Below are positions 50,601 to 56,599 of a DNA stretch of 64,000 nt, piece by piece; position 1 is the stretch's first letter, and each line of letters opens with the position of its first letter. The DNA is taken from positions 434,001 to 498,000 of the forward strand of contig NZ_JACBYV010000001.1 in the NCBI RefSeq assembly GCF_013408425.1. Reading direction: 5' to 3'. Source of the stretch: Pseudomonas flavescens (GTDB lineage: Bacteria; Pseudomonadota; Gammaproteobacteria; Pseudomonadales; Pseudomonadaceae). The notes below the pieces were generated by a model. It had not been told where the DNA came from. It did no database searches and was given only the letters and a program-made list of their open reading frames with translations. The position numbers and the translations under genes are program-made.

Positions 50601-51515
50601 ATTGCTGATCAGCTACTTCCGGCTCAGTTGGAAGATTTGGCCCGAGAACATCAGAAAAATAAAGAACGGCATGCAGCTGGTGAAGAAGTCAATGATGGTG
50701 TCGCCTTCGTCATTGGCTCTGAATTTCTATTAGATGTTGCGATGGGGAGTGTTGGTGGGTTTGGAAGAAAAGCAGAAGGTAAAGTTGTCGTAGGGCGTAC
50801 TTCATCGGACGTTTCCCCAGCCAGAACTATTACCCAAACGCAGGCCCAGAAGGAGGTTGATTATCCGTTACCGGATAAGCCTGTGAAGGATCTATCGAAA
50901 GATTCATCCAAGCCTGTGAAGGATGCATCAAAAGATCCATCCATCGCTGTGCCGAAAATGGACGAGCTCACGGTTAAGGCATTCAATCCGTATAATAGTG
51001 ATAAATTTAACGCGATGTCGCCCGAACAGCAGAAGTCGTTCATAAAAGAATACAACAAGCAGTTGCAGTCGCAGCAGGATGCCATCAATCGCATGACTGT
51101 TGACGATTTTAAAAGCGCCCGGGATGCTTATGAAAAGGTAGGTCGTAATCCGGATGCTGTTGCCGCACAACAAAAATTCGGTAAAGATTTCGAGAATAGC
51201 GTCAGGGAAAGCATTACCGAGTCCTTGATGGCCAAGGGAAAGGACTTCAAGACCGCATCTGCTGAAGCAGCTATCAGAGCCAAAAAGATTCGATCTGATC
51301 TAGCTGCATTGCATGACCCTGATATGGTCGCTGGTGGTTGGTTCAGTCCTGAACCTGTCAGAATGGGCGATTCGCTGGTCAACTCCTCAATTGGAGGTAG
51401 TTGGCCGAGCCGCTTGAAGGCATTGGATGAACAGGTGTCTAAAGCTATAGCCAATGGATATGGTCAAGCGCAGATGAACATCAGGCTTGAGTTGCTTCGA
51501 GGAGCTGAAAAGTGA
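38637..51515 (+). CDS. cdiA: CdiA, giant filamentous haemagglutinin-type contact-dependent toxin (Ntox15-like C-terminus)
   Basis: A 4292-residue exoprotein. In order: a signal peptide (about 1-29), a TPS secretion domain (about 30-300, including NPNLGG and NPHGITCDGCGF), FHA-1 repeats of LDNRGG type (about 300-2100), and a region of different composition with many Tyr (about 2120-2620) that could bind the receptor. FHA-2 repeats of AGNDV/AGRDI type follow (about 2690-3700). The variable C-terminus starts after LYVTKSSVEAV (residue 3768), not a VENN motif. The last about 140 residues match the Ntox15 DNase family, with the HxxD motif (His4226, Asp4229) in LAALHDPDMVAGG. The stop overlaps the immunity gene by four bases (GTGA). 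Confidence 0.92.
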   Translation: MDVRSPLFQNIALILAGVMFLNPIAATAAQLTVDAQAGGNTSLGQAANGVPIVNIATPNGSGLSHNKFTDYNVGQQGLILNNATERLQSTQQGGIIIGNPNLGGSNLQGRAAGVILNEVTGSNRSQLKGYTEVAGQAANVIVANPHGITCDGCGFINTPRATLSTGAPVIENGQLRSFDVNGGDIAIEGAGLNASNVDQFDLITRSAKLNAELHAKRLNVITGRNDVDAATLQAIAKADDGSDKPQLAIDSSALGGMYAGAIRLVGTEAGVGVKLAGDMAASAGDIQIDANGLLTLNTAAASGQIAARAESVETQGQVYAGTQLEVQARDSLVNRGSLAARDRVALTGGARLLNEGHVEAGVNADDSRNRAGNVALAGERIRNAGSVVASHDLRVAAEGLLDNRDGQLLAEGNARIDSTQLDNHKGRIVADGNLALRSGQVDNAQGRIAAGQALGVNATGLAQQGGVLSSGAGLSVDLAGGNLDNRAGLVNAGQALRIDSAAKVDNTAGEISSRQGVQVAAASLDNQGGKLLAETSLALTGERLQNRAGRIAANADLQLVLDDIDNRGGTVSSRARVTIAAQGLDNSDQGKVIGAHLVLTTQRLLNRNQGLIHGQGNTHVAGAWLDNSGGSLSAGEDLRVELAARGELDGGLINTDGLLGSEGTLNVAAARLDNRRGDVSSVRDLNLTLLGALSNQEGRVLGDAALHLRSGDLSNDQGLISAGSTLALHAAQIANRKGRIAATGPLELTANGLQQQGGELFSKTSLALDLQGGALDNDAGFINAPGALRLDGLGVVSNRGGEISSRQGFDLAASSLDNRSGKLISEQDLRVSVSGSLDNRGGSLAGRQVEVSAAALDNGADGLLRSQGRLDVGVSGTLANQGGELLAEGDLNLLAQRLDNQKGRVAANGPLSVTAGDIDNRGGEISSRGSAGLNVTTLDNSDGGRLLAAHLNLAAARLINRDEGLIFGRDQLQLGAAHLNNSGGTLASDTRVLIELAARTGDLAHDGQLINNAGTISSEGTLNVTAATLDNSAGSLSSAGALQVTSQGALLNQQGRLLTDAGLLLRSAGLDNRHGQISAVEHLSVITGRFDNDGGRLTGNANLDLQADQIGNAQGRIAASGPLSVQASGLAQQGGELFSQTSLTLDLDGGDLNNDAGLLHAPGQLLLNNLGAVSNRGGEISSGQGFNLLATRLDNANGRLLSEQNLTLRIQGVLTNLAGLISARGIDLRAKELSNDAGTLFARGDLVIDLTGNLSNASKGLIQSAGDLRLNSGTLTNTDGTLLASKALELRSNGALDNRDGGLINSQGTLTLDAASLDSSQGGEVSAKGDLQLTLDRLTQQQGALIGESFISLDLRQGDLDNRQGLISSNGPLTLSNLRAVDNAAGEISSLGVLDLAAASLDNRNGRLISRQWLRLSLGQGDNRGGLLSGWQGLQLSGSSLDNRQRGTLSSRDGGLAVALAGALLNSGEGALVAADRLDIQAESLDNSDRGILSSGAGQRLQITRQLDNRAGQIDAGERLVIDATSVANAGGLLQAQQDLTLSSKALDNSHGRIAASGAATLNVDGTLSNAAGQLASAGPLNITTDTLNNQGGTLASQSTAKLVVSELDNSGSATLAANGALELGVAQALNNSADGLIYSRDAQVNLNAASLDNSGGAIQGQGDLLLNIGGALNNQAGTLQSRSGAVDLTAASLDNRQGTLASLEGWVRTRLSAWLRNGAIGQGGLIQGQHIDLQVAGNLDNTAGRIHALNGAATLQASAFDNQSGTLHAQGDLLLRGGDLNNQGGTLGAATITLEQATDALLDNQQGIIESRGTLHVQGGSLNNQGGQLRALGSTGTTFFTLGALLDNRGGTLETANRDLTLNLGSLLNHNGKLLHAGGGEFGVALAQVAAAGGSFVTQGGLTLKAESWSNDSILQAGHLTLDIGTFEQTANGQLLATGSLTGKGGNWINHGLIASDGPLSLTLSGAYSGNGRVTSQGALDLAAASLSLSETASITAAGAASFMLGGALLNQGRLTAADNLTLSAASVNNAGTLGSAQRLTLSTPSLINEKGLLFSGDDMALYVDTFINRYADVYSLGTLLIAGDQAGEQSSRFENVSSTVESAGDLAVNALAIINRKDAFAVSERLVSGSITYECLDCKGRHFDFYYFLNEQIERTVSSDSPASLIQAGGNLKLTGSTIENSHSTISAAGNILLVGDQVSNLGSATESVNRYRQYRNPVDSERRAVFESLISANGDIYQYNRNNAIYEHTYVIRQAREPDIYLRPDRQVTRTPNRYYNPGAQYPVPAIFSTYSLVNSVDTVTSTGVAAGAVIQAGGNVTVQSANVIENGVRRNGQSIAPGTSRAGDTSSGGSGSTTVIRLNPQLPADLAQQQVNPLSLPGFSLPTGQNGLFRLSGQSGSDSQVREAVAAQQWALAGTSLEQAQREGSGAVRIEDVRGDQSGQLQAGLGQPVAVDRPSLVIQPGTQVTVSASAAQDGAGNPVSQAQGVIVNPVARPHKYLIETNPALTELSRFLSSDYMLGQLGYDPDQAQKRLGDGLYEQRLIREAIVARTGQRYLAGLTSDEAMFRYLMNNAIASKDALNLGLGVSLSAQQVAALTHDIVWMEEQEVLGEKVLVPVLYLAQAEGRLAPNGALIQGRDVALIGGGDLSNQGTLRASGALDVQGRNIANSGLMQANERLQLLATESIRNAQGGIIAGRDVSLIAREGDIVNERSVTQHAASVGSQRWGQTHVDSAARIEASESLSLAAGRDVSNLGSVLDSRGDLAIQAGRDVTVASVQEGQYQTRGNWFVNERVTQVGAEVSAGRDLDIAAGRDLGVVASRVTAGRDLELGAERDLMLSSAADESHFLSRGKKVTQSRDQITQQSSEIQAGRDISLGAGNDLSVIASRVQAGNDVDIDAGQDIDILSAKDESASYYFKKSKGSFGRSKSRQSESYDSTNIASVIEAGNDLTINTSKAASGALNLEGGRDVTVICSQLSAGNDLLVGGTGDVAVLSGVEEHGSYAKKTKSGFLGLSKSGKSQLQTSATQVASELEAGNDVVIAAGNDIRLRASTTDAGNDVELRAGLVKETGDINLVSANDEAYSRSESYKKKFDLSASNAAGLGGITISNAKKSGQEIISSTNVGSQVNAERDASLIAERDINVVGSGVSAGRNVLLDAGRDVNVVAGSSSEQITSWKNTKTVGLQLSSDGNGVSAFAGAESLKDKTRTSEQTAAASQINAGLDLDVRAGRDIRQQGSDMQAGYDLNMKAGRDIVVDAAREQSSIEREQSQNRSGVGVTVNHNFERTKNAVSGAGKGENTVSQASSTLKAVDSVSQFLAGPTFDAHFGNTSQRQSVSQTVVGNRDSTLDAGNDINLEAGNDVQVRGAQFQSGRDINVSGRDIVLDVARGEQRYDSQQSQGKGGIVGGTSGGFKVGIGGSRGVAGEEGSQGTASGAVLNAERDVNLNARNDLNLIGTQVQAGRDIDLKAGNDLNIGAAQNASDSESSRRSGGGEIGFTFGSEGVGVYVSVNVGKGDLEREGQRQQEAYLYAGDRLNFTSGRDTAISGAQLSGDEVTGRVGRDLTVTSLPDTGKVKGREFDVSATATFGPGAGFSASVGYGQTSGSTEWVENQTRIVARDRLDIRTEEYTQIDGAVIASNTGNLKLDTGTLGFSDIAGHDKEHSYYLNVGGSYGKNDSKDTQQDKSQEGKGEKGKTGWSVEGYEYEKDRQQIVRATVGEGEIVVRGDAGTGSDSTVGLNRDVSSAYEITRDDEERTDLYVTKSSVEAVVSPIETLNQWKKDAQAYPERSLDALDDAVGLVAGVGKFAQQSWREIQAQQVSLDKVSPALRAQLGDEQALAVAKNIVRNGLNSDVINNFGENDLIVLAKFAEVYGDFNYEQAKCQASGGCRSPSTGLGSQSTNVVNEYGEKVPRSDDTVPLTAGEKLLLQSYKLNKYVSGLELEQAQLLMLGVQALMGPAKAAVGLAGNQLIASLFGDQIEKVKGDLALKIADQLLPAQLEDLAREHQKNKERHAAGEEVNDGVAFVIGSEFLLDVAMGSVGGFGRKAEGKVVVGRTSSDVSPARTITQTQAQKEVDYPLPDKPVKDLSKDSSKPVKDASKDPSIAVPKMDELTVKAFNPYNSDKFNAMSPEQQKSFIKEYNKQLQSQQDAINRMTVDDFKSARDAYEKVGRNPDAVAAQQKFGKDFENSVRESITESLMAKGKDFKTASAEAAIRAKKIRSDLAALHDPDMVAGGWFSPEPVRMGDSLVNSSIGGSWPSRLKALDEQVSKAIANGYGQAQMNIRLELLRGAEK

Positions 51516-52126
51516 GAGACGAATTTTTTCAGTCATTTATTGATAATTTGGGTGAGGCAAATTCGCATCGACAGGTGCCCAGTTCTAGTGTCGAAAAATA
51601 TCGTTCGATATTGCCCGGCTCCCTGCTTGGTTACTGGCGTGAGGAGGGCTGGTGTTCTTATGCGGATGGACTGTTCTGGATCGTAAACCCTGATTCTTAT
51701 AAGGCCACGCTTGATAGTTGGTTGCAAGGAAGCGGTCTGGACGAGATCGATAATTACCATGTTATCGCTAGGGATGCGTTCGGCTCACTATATGCCTGGG
51801 GTGAACGCTATCAGCGCAAGATCACGATATCGAGCTTAGCTGGCGGTATCGTTGCTCTTAAGAGTCAGCTTCAGAAACCCAACCCCCAACCGGATCGAGC
51901 CTTAGGTATTTTTCTCGGGTCCATTAGTCGGGAAAGCCTCGATTTTGAAGATAATCATGGCAAGCCGTTGTTCAGGCGCGCGCTAATGAAACTGGGACCG
52001 GTGGGTGAGAATGAAATGTACGCGTTCGAGCCTGCGCTGTGTATTGGCGGAAAGGCTGATCTTGAACATATGGTAAAGCTGAATATGGATGTGCATTTGA
52101 CGATTCTTGATCAGTTGCGGAGGTGA
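51512..52126 (+). CDS. cdiI: Immunity protein with GAD-like and DUF1851 domains (Tdi1-like)
   Basis: The 204-residue protein starts at a GTG overlapping the cdiA stop. The N-terminal half shows a GAD-like domain (LPGSLLGYWREEGWCSYADGLFWIVNPDSY by region), and the C-terminal half a DUF1851-like domain (LFRRALMKLGPVGENEMYAFEPALCIGG). This pair is found in Tdi1, the immunity protein of the Ntox15 type VI effector Tde1 of Agrobacterium. It therefore fits the Ntox15-like toxin just upstream and should neutralise it in the cytoplasm. It is AT-richer than cdiA's core, as usual for cassette genes. Confidence 0.88.
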   Translation: MRDEFFQSFIDNLGEANSHRQVPSSSVEKYRSILPGSLLGYWREEGWCSYADGLFWIVNPDSYKATLDSWLQGSGLDEIDNYHVIARDAFGSLYAWGERYQRKITISSLAGGIVALKSQLQKPNPQPDRALGIFLGSISRESLDFEDNHGKPLFRRALMKLGPVGENEMYAFEPALCIGGKADLEHMVKLNMDVHLTILDQLRR

Positions 52127-52390
52127 TCCTAACGGGGAAAAGGGACAGATTCTGAGGAACCCCCACAAAATATCCACTCAGATCAATTAGATAGCTTGAA
52201 GATGCCTGCATGAGCCGGCAGTTTGGTAGTCGCCAAACCAACCAACTCCCGAGACTCATGCAGGCCGTACGATTCTTACATAGGCATTCTCCAAACACTC
52301 CCCACAACCCACAGCAAGCGTCTGAGCGGTCTGATGAGTTGCGTCAGTGTCTTGCTACCCGGGCAAAATCGATAGGGTCAGAGTCATTGA
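52127..52390. repeat. RAYT/REP-like element remnant between CDI modules
   Basis: It begins with AAAAGGGACAGATTC (52138-52152) and ends with GGGTCAGAGTCATTGA (52375-52390). These are the two end-sequence types found around REP-associated (RAYT, Y1) transposase elements in gammaproteobacteria. The interior has no intact transposase; a 82-codon frame (52210-52458) is not recognisable. It separates the cdiI gene from the orphan cdiA fragment. Confidence 0.5.
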
Positions 52391-54865
52391 TATTTCAAGG
52401 CTTTGGACTCCGTCAGCCAGTTCCTGGCTGGGCCGACGTTCGATGCGCACTTCGGTAGTACCAGCCAACGCCAGAGCGTCAGCCAGACTGTGGTTGGAAA
52501 TCGCGCTTCGACGTTGGAAGCAGGTAATGACGTTCAGGTACGTGGCGCTCAGTTCCATTCCGGGCGTGACATCAATGTAAGCGGCCGGGACATCGTGCTT
52601 GATGTCGCCCGTGGCGAGCAACGCTATGACAGCCAGCAGAGCCAGGGTAAAGGTGGGATTGTCGGTGGCACCAGTGGTGGCTTCAAGGTTGGTATCGGCG
52701 GCAGTCGTGGCGTAGCGGGTGAAGAGGGCAGCCAGGGAACCTCCAGTGGCGCGGTGCTCAATGCCGAACGTGACGTCAATCTCAACGCCCGCAATGACCT
52801 CAACCTGATCGGTACGCAGGTTCAGGCAGGGCGCGATATCGACCTCAAGGCCGGTAACGACCTCAACATCGGCTCCGCACAGAATGCCAGTGACAGCGAA
52901 AGCAGCCGTCGCAGCGGTGGCGGCGAAATTGGCTTCACCTTCGGCTCCGAAGGCGTTGGTGTGTATGTCAGCGTCAACGTCGGCAAGGGCGACCTTGAGC
53001 GCGAAGGTCAGCGTCAACAGGAAGCCTACCTGTATGCCGGCGATCGCCTGAACTTCACCAGTGGTCGAGATACCGCCATCAGTGGTTCACAACTGAGTGG
53101 CGACGAAGTCACTGGCCGTGTGGGTCGTGACCTGACCGTGACCTCGCTACCCGATACGGGCAAGGTCAAGGGTCGGGAGTTCGATGTCAGCGCCACCGCC
53201 ACGTTCGGCCCGGGAGCAGGCTTCAGTGCTTCGGTCGGCTACGGTCAGACCAGGGGCTCTACCGAGTGGGTGGAAAATCAGACCCGTATCGTTGCGCGTG
53301 ATCGTTTGGACATTCGCACCGAAGAGCACACGCAGCTCGATGGCGCAGTGCTGGCCTCGAACACCGGCAACCTCAAATTGGACACCGGCACCCTGGGCTT
53401 CAGCGATATCGCCGGTCACGACAAGGAGCACAGCTATTACCTGAATGTCGGCGGTTCGTACGGCAAGAACGGCGCGAAAGATACCCAGCAGGACAAAAGC
53501 CAGGAAGGCAAGGGCGAAAAAGGCAAGACCGGCTGGAGCGTCGAGGGTTACGAGTACGAGAAAGATCGCCAGCAAATCGTGCGGGCTACCGTCGGCGAGG
53601 GCGAGATTGTCGTGCGCGGGGATGTACAGACCGGGCAGGACTCCACAGAGGGCCTCAATCGTGATGTGAGCAAGGCGTACGAGATCACGCGAGACGATGA
53701 GGAAAGTACGGATCTGTATGTGACCAAGTCGTCTGTAGAGGCGGTGGCGAACCCTATACAGACTTTTGAGCGCTGGGTTAAAGCAGCTGAAAATTATGGT
53801 GATAGTAGCGAAGAGGCACTGAGTGGTCTTGCAAAGGTTTTCATTGCAGCGGGCGTCGTTGCAAATGGCAAGGGGCTCTCAGATGTACAACAAGCAGTCG
53901 TTAAGCATGAAGTACTCAGAGTTTTAGGTCATCGGAACTCCGAGAAACGACTGGCAACGGCACGTCACTTTGTCAATCAGATACCTGGTCAAGCAACTGA
54001 AGCCCAAAGAGAGGTTATTGCAGGTCATGTTGCTGATATTGCGGCACGTGACCCTGAAGCAGCCTTTTGGTTTGTGTATCGCCTTAATGTATTCGCTCAA
54101 GGTAATCCAGGGCAGAGCAATTACGCGGCTGTTGGCGTTGCTGTCTTAGGTGGATTGGCTATATATCTTTCGATGGCTGCATCGAACCCGGCATCCATGA
54201 ATAATATGGAGCAGTTGGCTAACAATGTAATGGAGTCTGTCACCCAGGCGGGAGTAGCGGCTAAAGATAAAGTTGTAGTTTCGACCCAAATATGGTGGCT
54301 TGTCGCTGGGACTGCAGTAGCATTTCCTATACATCAACTTGATCCTAAATATGGTGTGCTAGTTAATCCTGGTGCTGATTCATCTGGTTTAGAGAATGCA
54401 TCGAGTGGGGGGTATAATGCTGGCGGTTCGGTGGTTACCGTGCCGCATACAGGCGGAAGTCAGCTGGATACACAGCGAGGTGACACTAGCTATAAGACTC
54501 CGGAGCACCAGCTGAACCCGGGGAATATGTATAGTGGAAACGGTGCAAAAGAGGCTGGAAGCTCTGCGACTAAGTTGAGTCAGGGAGAGCAGAAAGCGGT
54601 TGCTAGAATTGATAATATAATAAAAAACTTCAAAGATCATGATATCGAAGGTACATTGAAAGACATGGCTGGAGATCCAGTTCCTCGGAAGAATGGCAGT
54701 GGTTACTATGATCATTTGAACGAAATGCAGGAGCGGATAAGAGGGCTTACCAACCATGCAGAAACGCTTAAAAATGTAAGTAATCCAGAGGCGCAAGCGG
54801 CCCGACAGGCAGCTTTGGATACTTTAAAACGTATTTCTGACTCTCTAAATGGTGCGGGTATATGA
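52391..54865 (+). pseudogene. Orphan cdiA-CT module: N-truncated CdiA with an Ntox28-like C-terminus
   Basis: An open frame of 825 codons without a proper start. Residue-level identity to cdiA starts at 52404 (matching 48574) and ends at the SSVEAV junction (53746, matching 49940). The copy lacks 24 bases (8 residues, AGNDINLE). After the junction the sequence is unrelated: a pretoxin region with a membrane-like segment (AAVGVAVLGGLAIYLSMA) and a C-terminal domain (IDNIIKNFKDHDIEGTLKDMAG, then DPVPRKNGSGYYDHLNEMQERI) resembling the Ntox28 RNase family. A TTG at 52403 is the only near start. It lacks TPS and signal regions, so it can only be used after recombination into cdiA. Confidence 0.85.
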
Positions 54866-55314
54866 AAAAGACATTTCGTCAAATAGATGAGAGTAATGGG
54901 TTTAAGTGGGAAGTTGAGCCTGATTCTGATGAGTCTGCGCTGGAGTCATGGCACAGGTCGATTCTGGACACTCCGATAAACGAGCTTGAGATCGGCGACC
55001 TTTGCAGATCGGTCAGGCAAGATATGTATACGTCGGAATTATTGCCTGTCGTGGTTCGCGAGTTGGATAAGGAAGTGCTGGTAGGATTTCTGGATGACGC
55101 CGAGTTGCTAAAAGGAACCTCAAAATTATCGGAGGCAGTCTGGGCGAAGAATTTACAGCTGACGCAAAAAATGTTGAATATTCTGCAGCGAGATAAAGAG
55201 CTTATTGCTGCGGAGCCTCGCGCTGTCGAATATGTCGAATATGCTCAGGCGCTAGAGAGGAAACTGCTGGCAGCGCTTAATGGTAAACGGAAAAGGGGAC
55301 AGATTTATTTTTAG
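54862..55314 (+). CDS. Orphan CDI immunity protein (CdiI-type) for the second toxin
   Basis: The 150-residue product overlaps the orphan toxin stop by four bases (ATGA). It has the pattern of the CdiI immunity family: LDTPINELEIGDLCRSVRQDMYTSELLPVVVRELDKEVLVGFLDDAELL (by region, residues 34-83). Its last nine residues (KRKRGQIYF) are encoded inside an inverted-repeat element, so the original C-terminus was probably replaced. It would protect against the Ntox28-like toxin even if the toxin gene is silent. Confidence 0.85.
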   Translation: MKKTFRQIDESNGFKWEVEPDSDESALESWHRSILDTPINELEIGDLCRSVRQDMYTSELLPVVVRELDKEVLVGFLDDAELLKGTSKLSEAVWAKNLQLTQKMLNILQRDKELIAAEPRAVEYVEYAQALERKLLAALNGKRKRGQIYF

Positions 55315-55349
55315 TCTATGGCAACGGCTGAATAAATCTGTCCCCTTTT
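55291..55349. repeat. RAYT/REP-like inverted repeat with 19-base arms
   Basis: AAAAGGGGACAGATTTATT (55291-55309) and AATAAATCTGTCCCCTTTT (55331-55349) are perfect inverted repeats around a 21-base spacer. They match the end type seen at 52138. The element overlaps the 3' end of the second immunity gene and precedes the toxin remnant. A strong hairpin would also act as a terminator. Confidence 0.7.
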
Positions 55350-55353
55350 TCTT

Positions 55354-55455
55354 CCTCTCGAACTACCAAAAATGTGGGGGTCGTTACTCGAAAAGAACTC
55401 GACTAACGCTCGTGTTTATACACAGGATGAATTTCTTAAGGAATTCAAAAAATGA
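55354..55455 (+). pseudogene. Remnant of a third toxin C-terminus
   Basis: In the frame that stops at 55453, the sequence reads KMWGSLLEKNSTNARVYTQD, then EFLKEFKK and stop. It looks like the end of a polymorphic toxin. The stop overlaps the next ATG (55452) by four bases, exactly as in the two modules upstream. Only about 30 codons remain, because the left side is the repeat element, so no domain can be named. Confidence 0.6.
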
Positions 55456-56036
55456 CTATTAGTCAATCGGTTCTTGATGATCTTTGGAATGGGGAGAAAA
55501 GTATTTGTTTTTTTGTGCATTCTGGGGAATGTTATTGGGTTGTAGATGAGAGATACAATTTTTCTCTTGATGCGGAAAAAGACTATCGCGCCTATCTTGA
55601 AGATGGTGAGATAACTCAAGAGCAATATGAGCAGTCTTGCAGGCTTTTTAGAGGTGGTATTCTGAGGATGACCGCTGAAAATTTTCCGCAGTATTTGAAC
55701 GACTCATGCGAAAAAGTCCTTTCTTTAGCTGATTTAAAAGCCTTTATGGTGTTGGGTAATGAGCTTTTTGAAGAAATTGAGCACTATTTCTTAACTGGAG
55801 AGGGGCTGACCTCTTGCCTATTTAAACAGGCTAATGTCGTTAGCTCTCGACTTCCTAAGTTCTATATAAACTTTGATAGAAAAATTTTTATGCACATGGA
55901 TGATGTTCGTGCTCATGAAAGTCTTGTTTATTCGGGCTGGGTTGCTCAATGCTTTGATTTTAGCTTTTTGATTCCTACTCGCCAGCGATACTGGATGATT
56001 GCTGGTAATGACTATTGGAAACTTCGATTTGTATAA
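55452..56036 (+). CDS. Putative third (orphan) immunity protein
   Basis: I do not recognise the family. The 194-residue protein is AT-rich in codon use, acidic and soluble, with aromatic-rich strands at both ends (SICFFVHSGECYWVVDERYNF and RQRYWMIAGNDYWKLRFV). Position is the argument: it overlaps a toxin-like C-terminus by ATGA and follows two similar toxin/immunity modules. It is therefore most likely the immunity gene of the third, decayed toxin. Confidence 0.65.
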   Translation: MTISQSVLDDLWNGEKSICFFVHSGECYWVVDERYNFSLDAEKDYRAYLEDGEITQEQYEQSCRLFRGGILRMTAENFPQYLNDSCEKVLSLADLKAFMVLGNELFEEIEHYFLTGEGLTSCLFKQANVVSSRLPKFYINFDRKIFMHMDDVRAHESLVYSGWVAQCFDFSFLIPTRQRYWMIAGNDYWKLRFV

Positions 56037-56048
56037 AGTGCTATTGAT

Positions 56049-56066
56049 GGGGTCAGAGTCATTGAT
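56049..56066. repeat. RAYT/REP-like end sequence GGGGTCAGAGTCATTGAT
   Basis: The 18-base sequence repeats the one at 52374-52391 with one mismatch. It lies 13 bases after the third immunity gene, so this repeat type marks the end of the third module as it does the start of the second. Confidence 0.6.
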
Positions 56067-56095
56067 TACTACACACGGCGCAGCAGAAGGGTAAC

Positions 56096-56397
56096 TTAGG
56101 ATGTCTCGCTCTTCGGTCACTCGCTTGAGTTCAGCACGCAGACGACGCAGTTCGATCTGCTGATCGTCCTATTGCTGCCGCTTTTCCCGGGGCTTGTTGT
56201 AGCGTTTGATCCAGGCATACAGGCTGTGCACCGACATACCTAACCGCGCTGCCACCTCGGCTACAGGAAGGCCACGCTCGGTCATTGCTTGACTGCTTCG
56301 ATTTTGAATTCTTCGGGGTAACGCTGGTTGCTCATGGCACCTCTTAATGGGCCTCATTATGAGGCTTGGAGGTGTCTACGAAACTAGGGGCGATTCA
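56096..56397 (-). mobile_element. IS3-family element remnant (orfA and one terminal repeat)
   Basis: The right end is the IS3-type terminus TGAATCGCCCCTAG on the minus strand (outer base 56397), followed by GTTTCGTAGACACCTCC. From 56336 a broken orfA reads MSNQRYPEEFKIEAVK, then a stop, then in another frame TERGLPVAEVAARLGMSVHSLYAWIKRY, a helix-turn-helix, then a stop and LRRLRAELKRVTEERDI. The orfB and the left terminus are gone. It has inserted into or beside a MocR-type gene. Confidence 0.8.
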
Positions 56398-56592
56398 GTG
56401 TGCCGCCTGCATGCAGGTAGCGAACAGAATGCTCAGGTGCTGTTGGCCGAGGAGGGCATCGAGGTGATGCCCTTGTAGCGTTATTGCGTGAAGCCTCAGC
56501 CGCCAGGGCCGGTGATCGGCTTCGCACCCTGTGATGAGGCGGCCATCGAACGCGCTGCCAAGGGTGTCACGCGGACTCTGCGTGGCTGCTGA
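56398..56592 (+). pseudogene. C-terminal fragment of a MocR/PdxR-type aminotransferase-like regulator
   Basis: The plus-strand frame reads CRLHAGSEQNAQVLLAEEGI and EVMPL, a TAG stop (56476), then RYCVKPQPPGPVIGFAPCDE and AAIERAAKGVTRTLRGC to a final stop. This is the end of the aminotransferase domain of GntR/MocR regulators (GFA...I..L). The rest is missing, cut off at the IS terminus, and an internal stop is present, so it is a dead gene. Confidence 0.7.
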
Positions 56593-56599
56593 CGCCGGC

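Noticed and set aside
52210..52458. An 82-codon frame between CDI modules
   Set aside because: It runs across the repeat end into antiparallel-phase cdiA-like sequence and shows no transposase or toxin motif.
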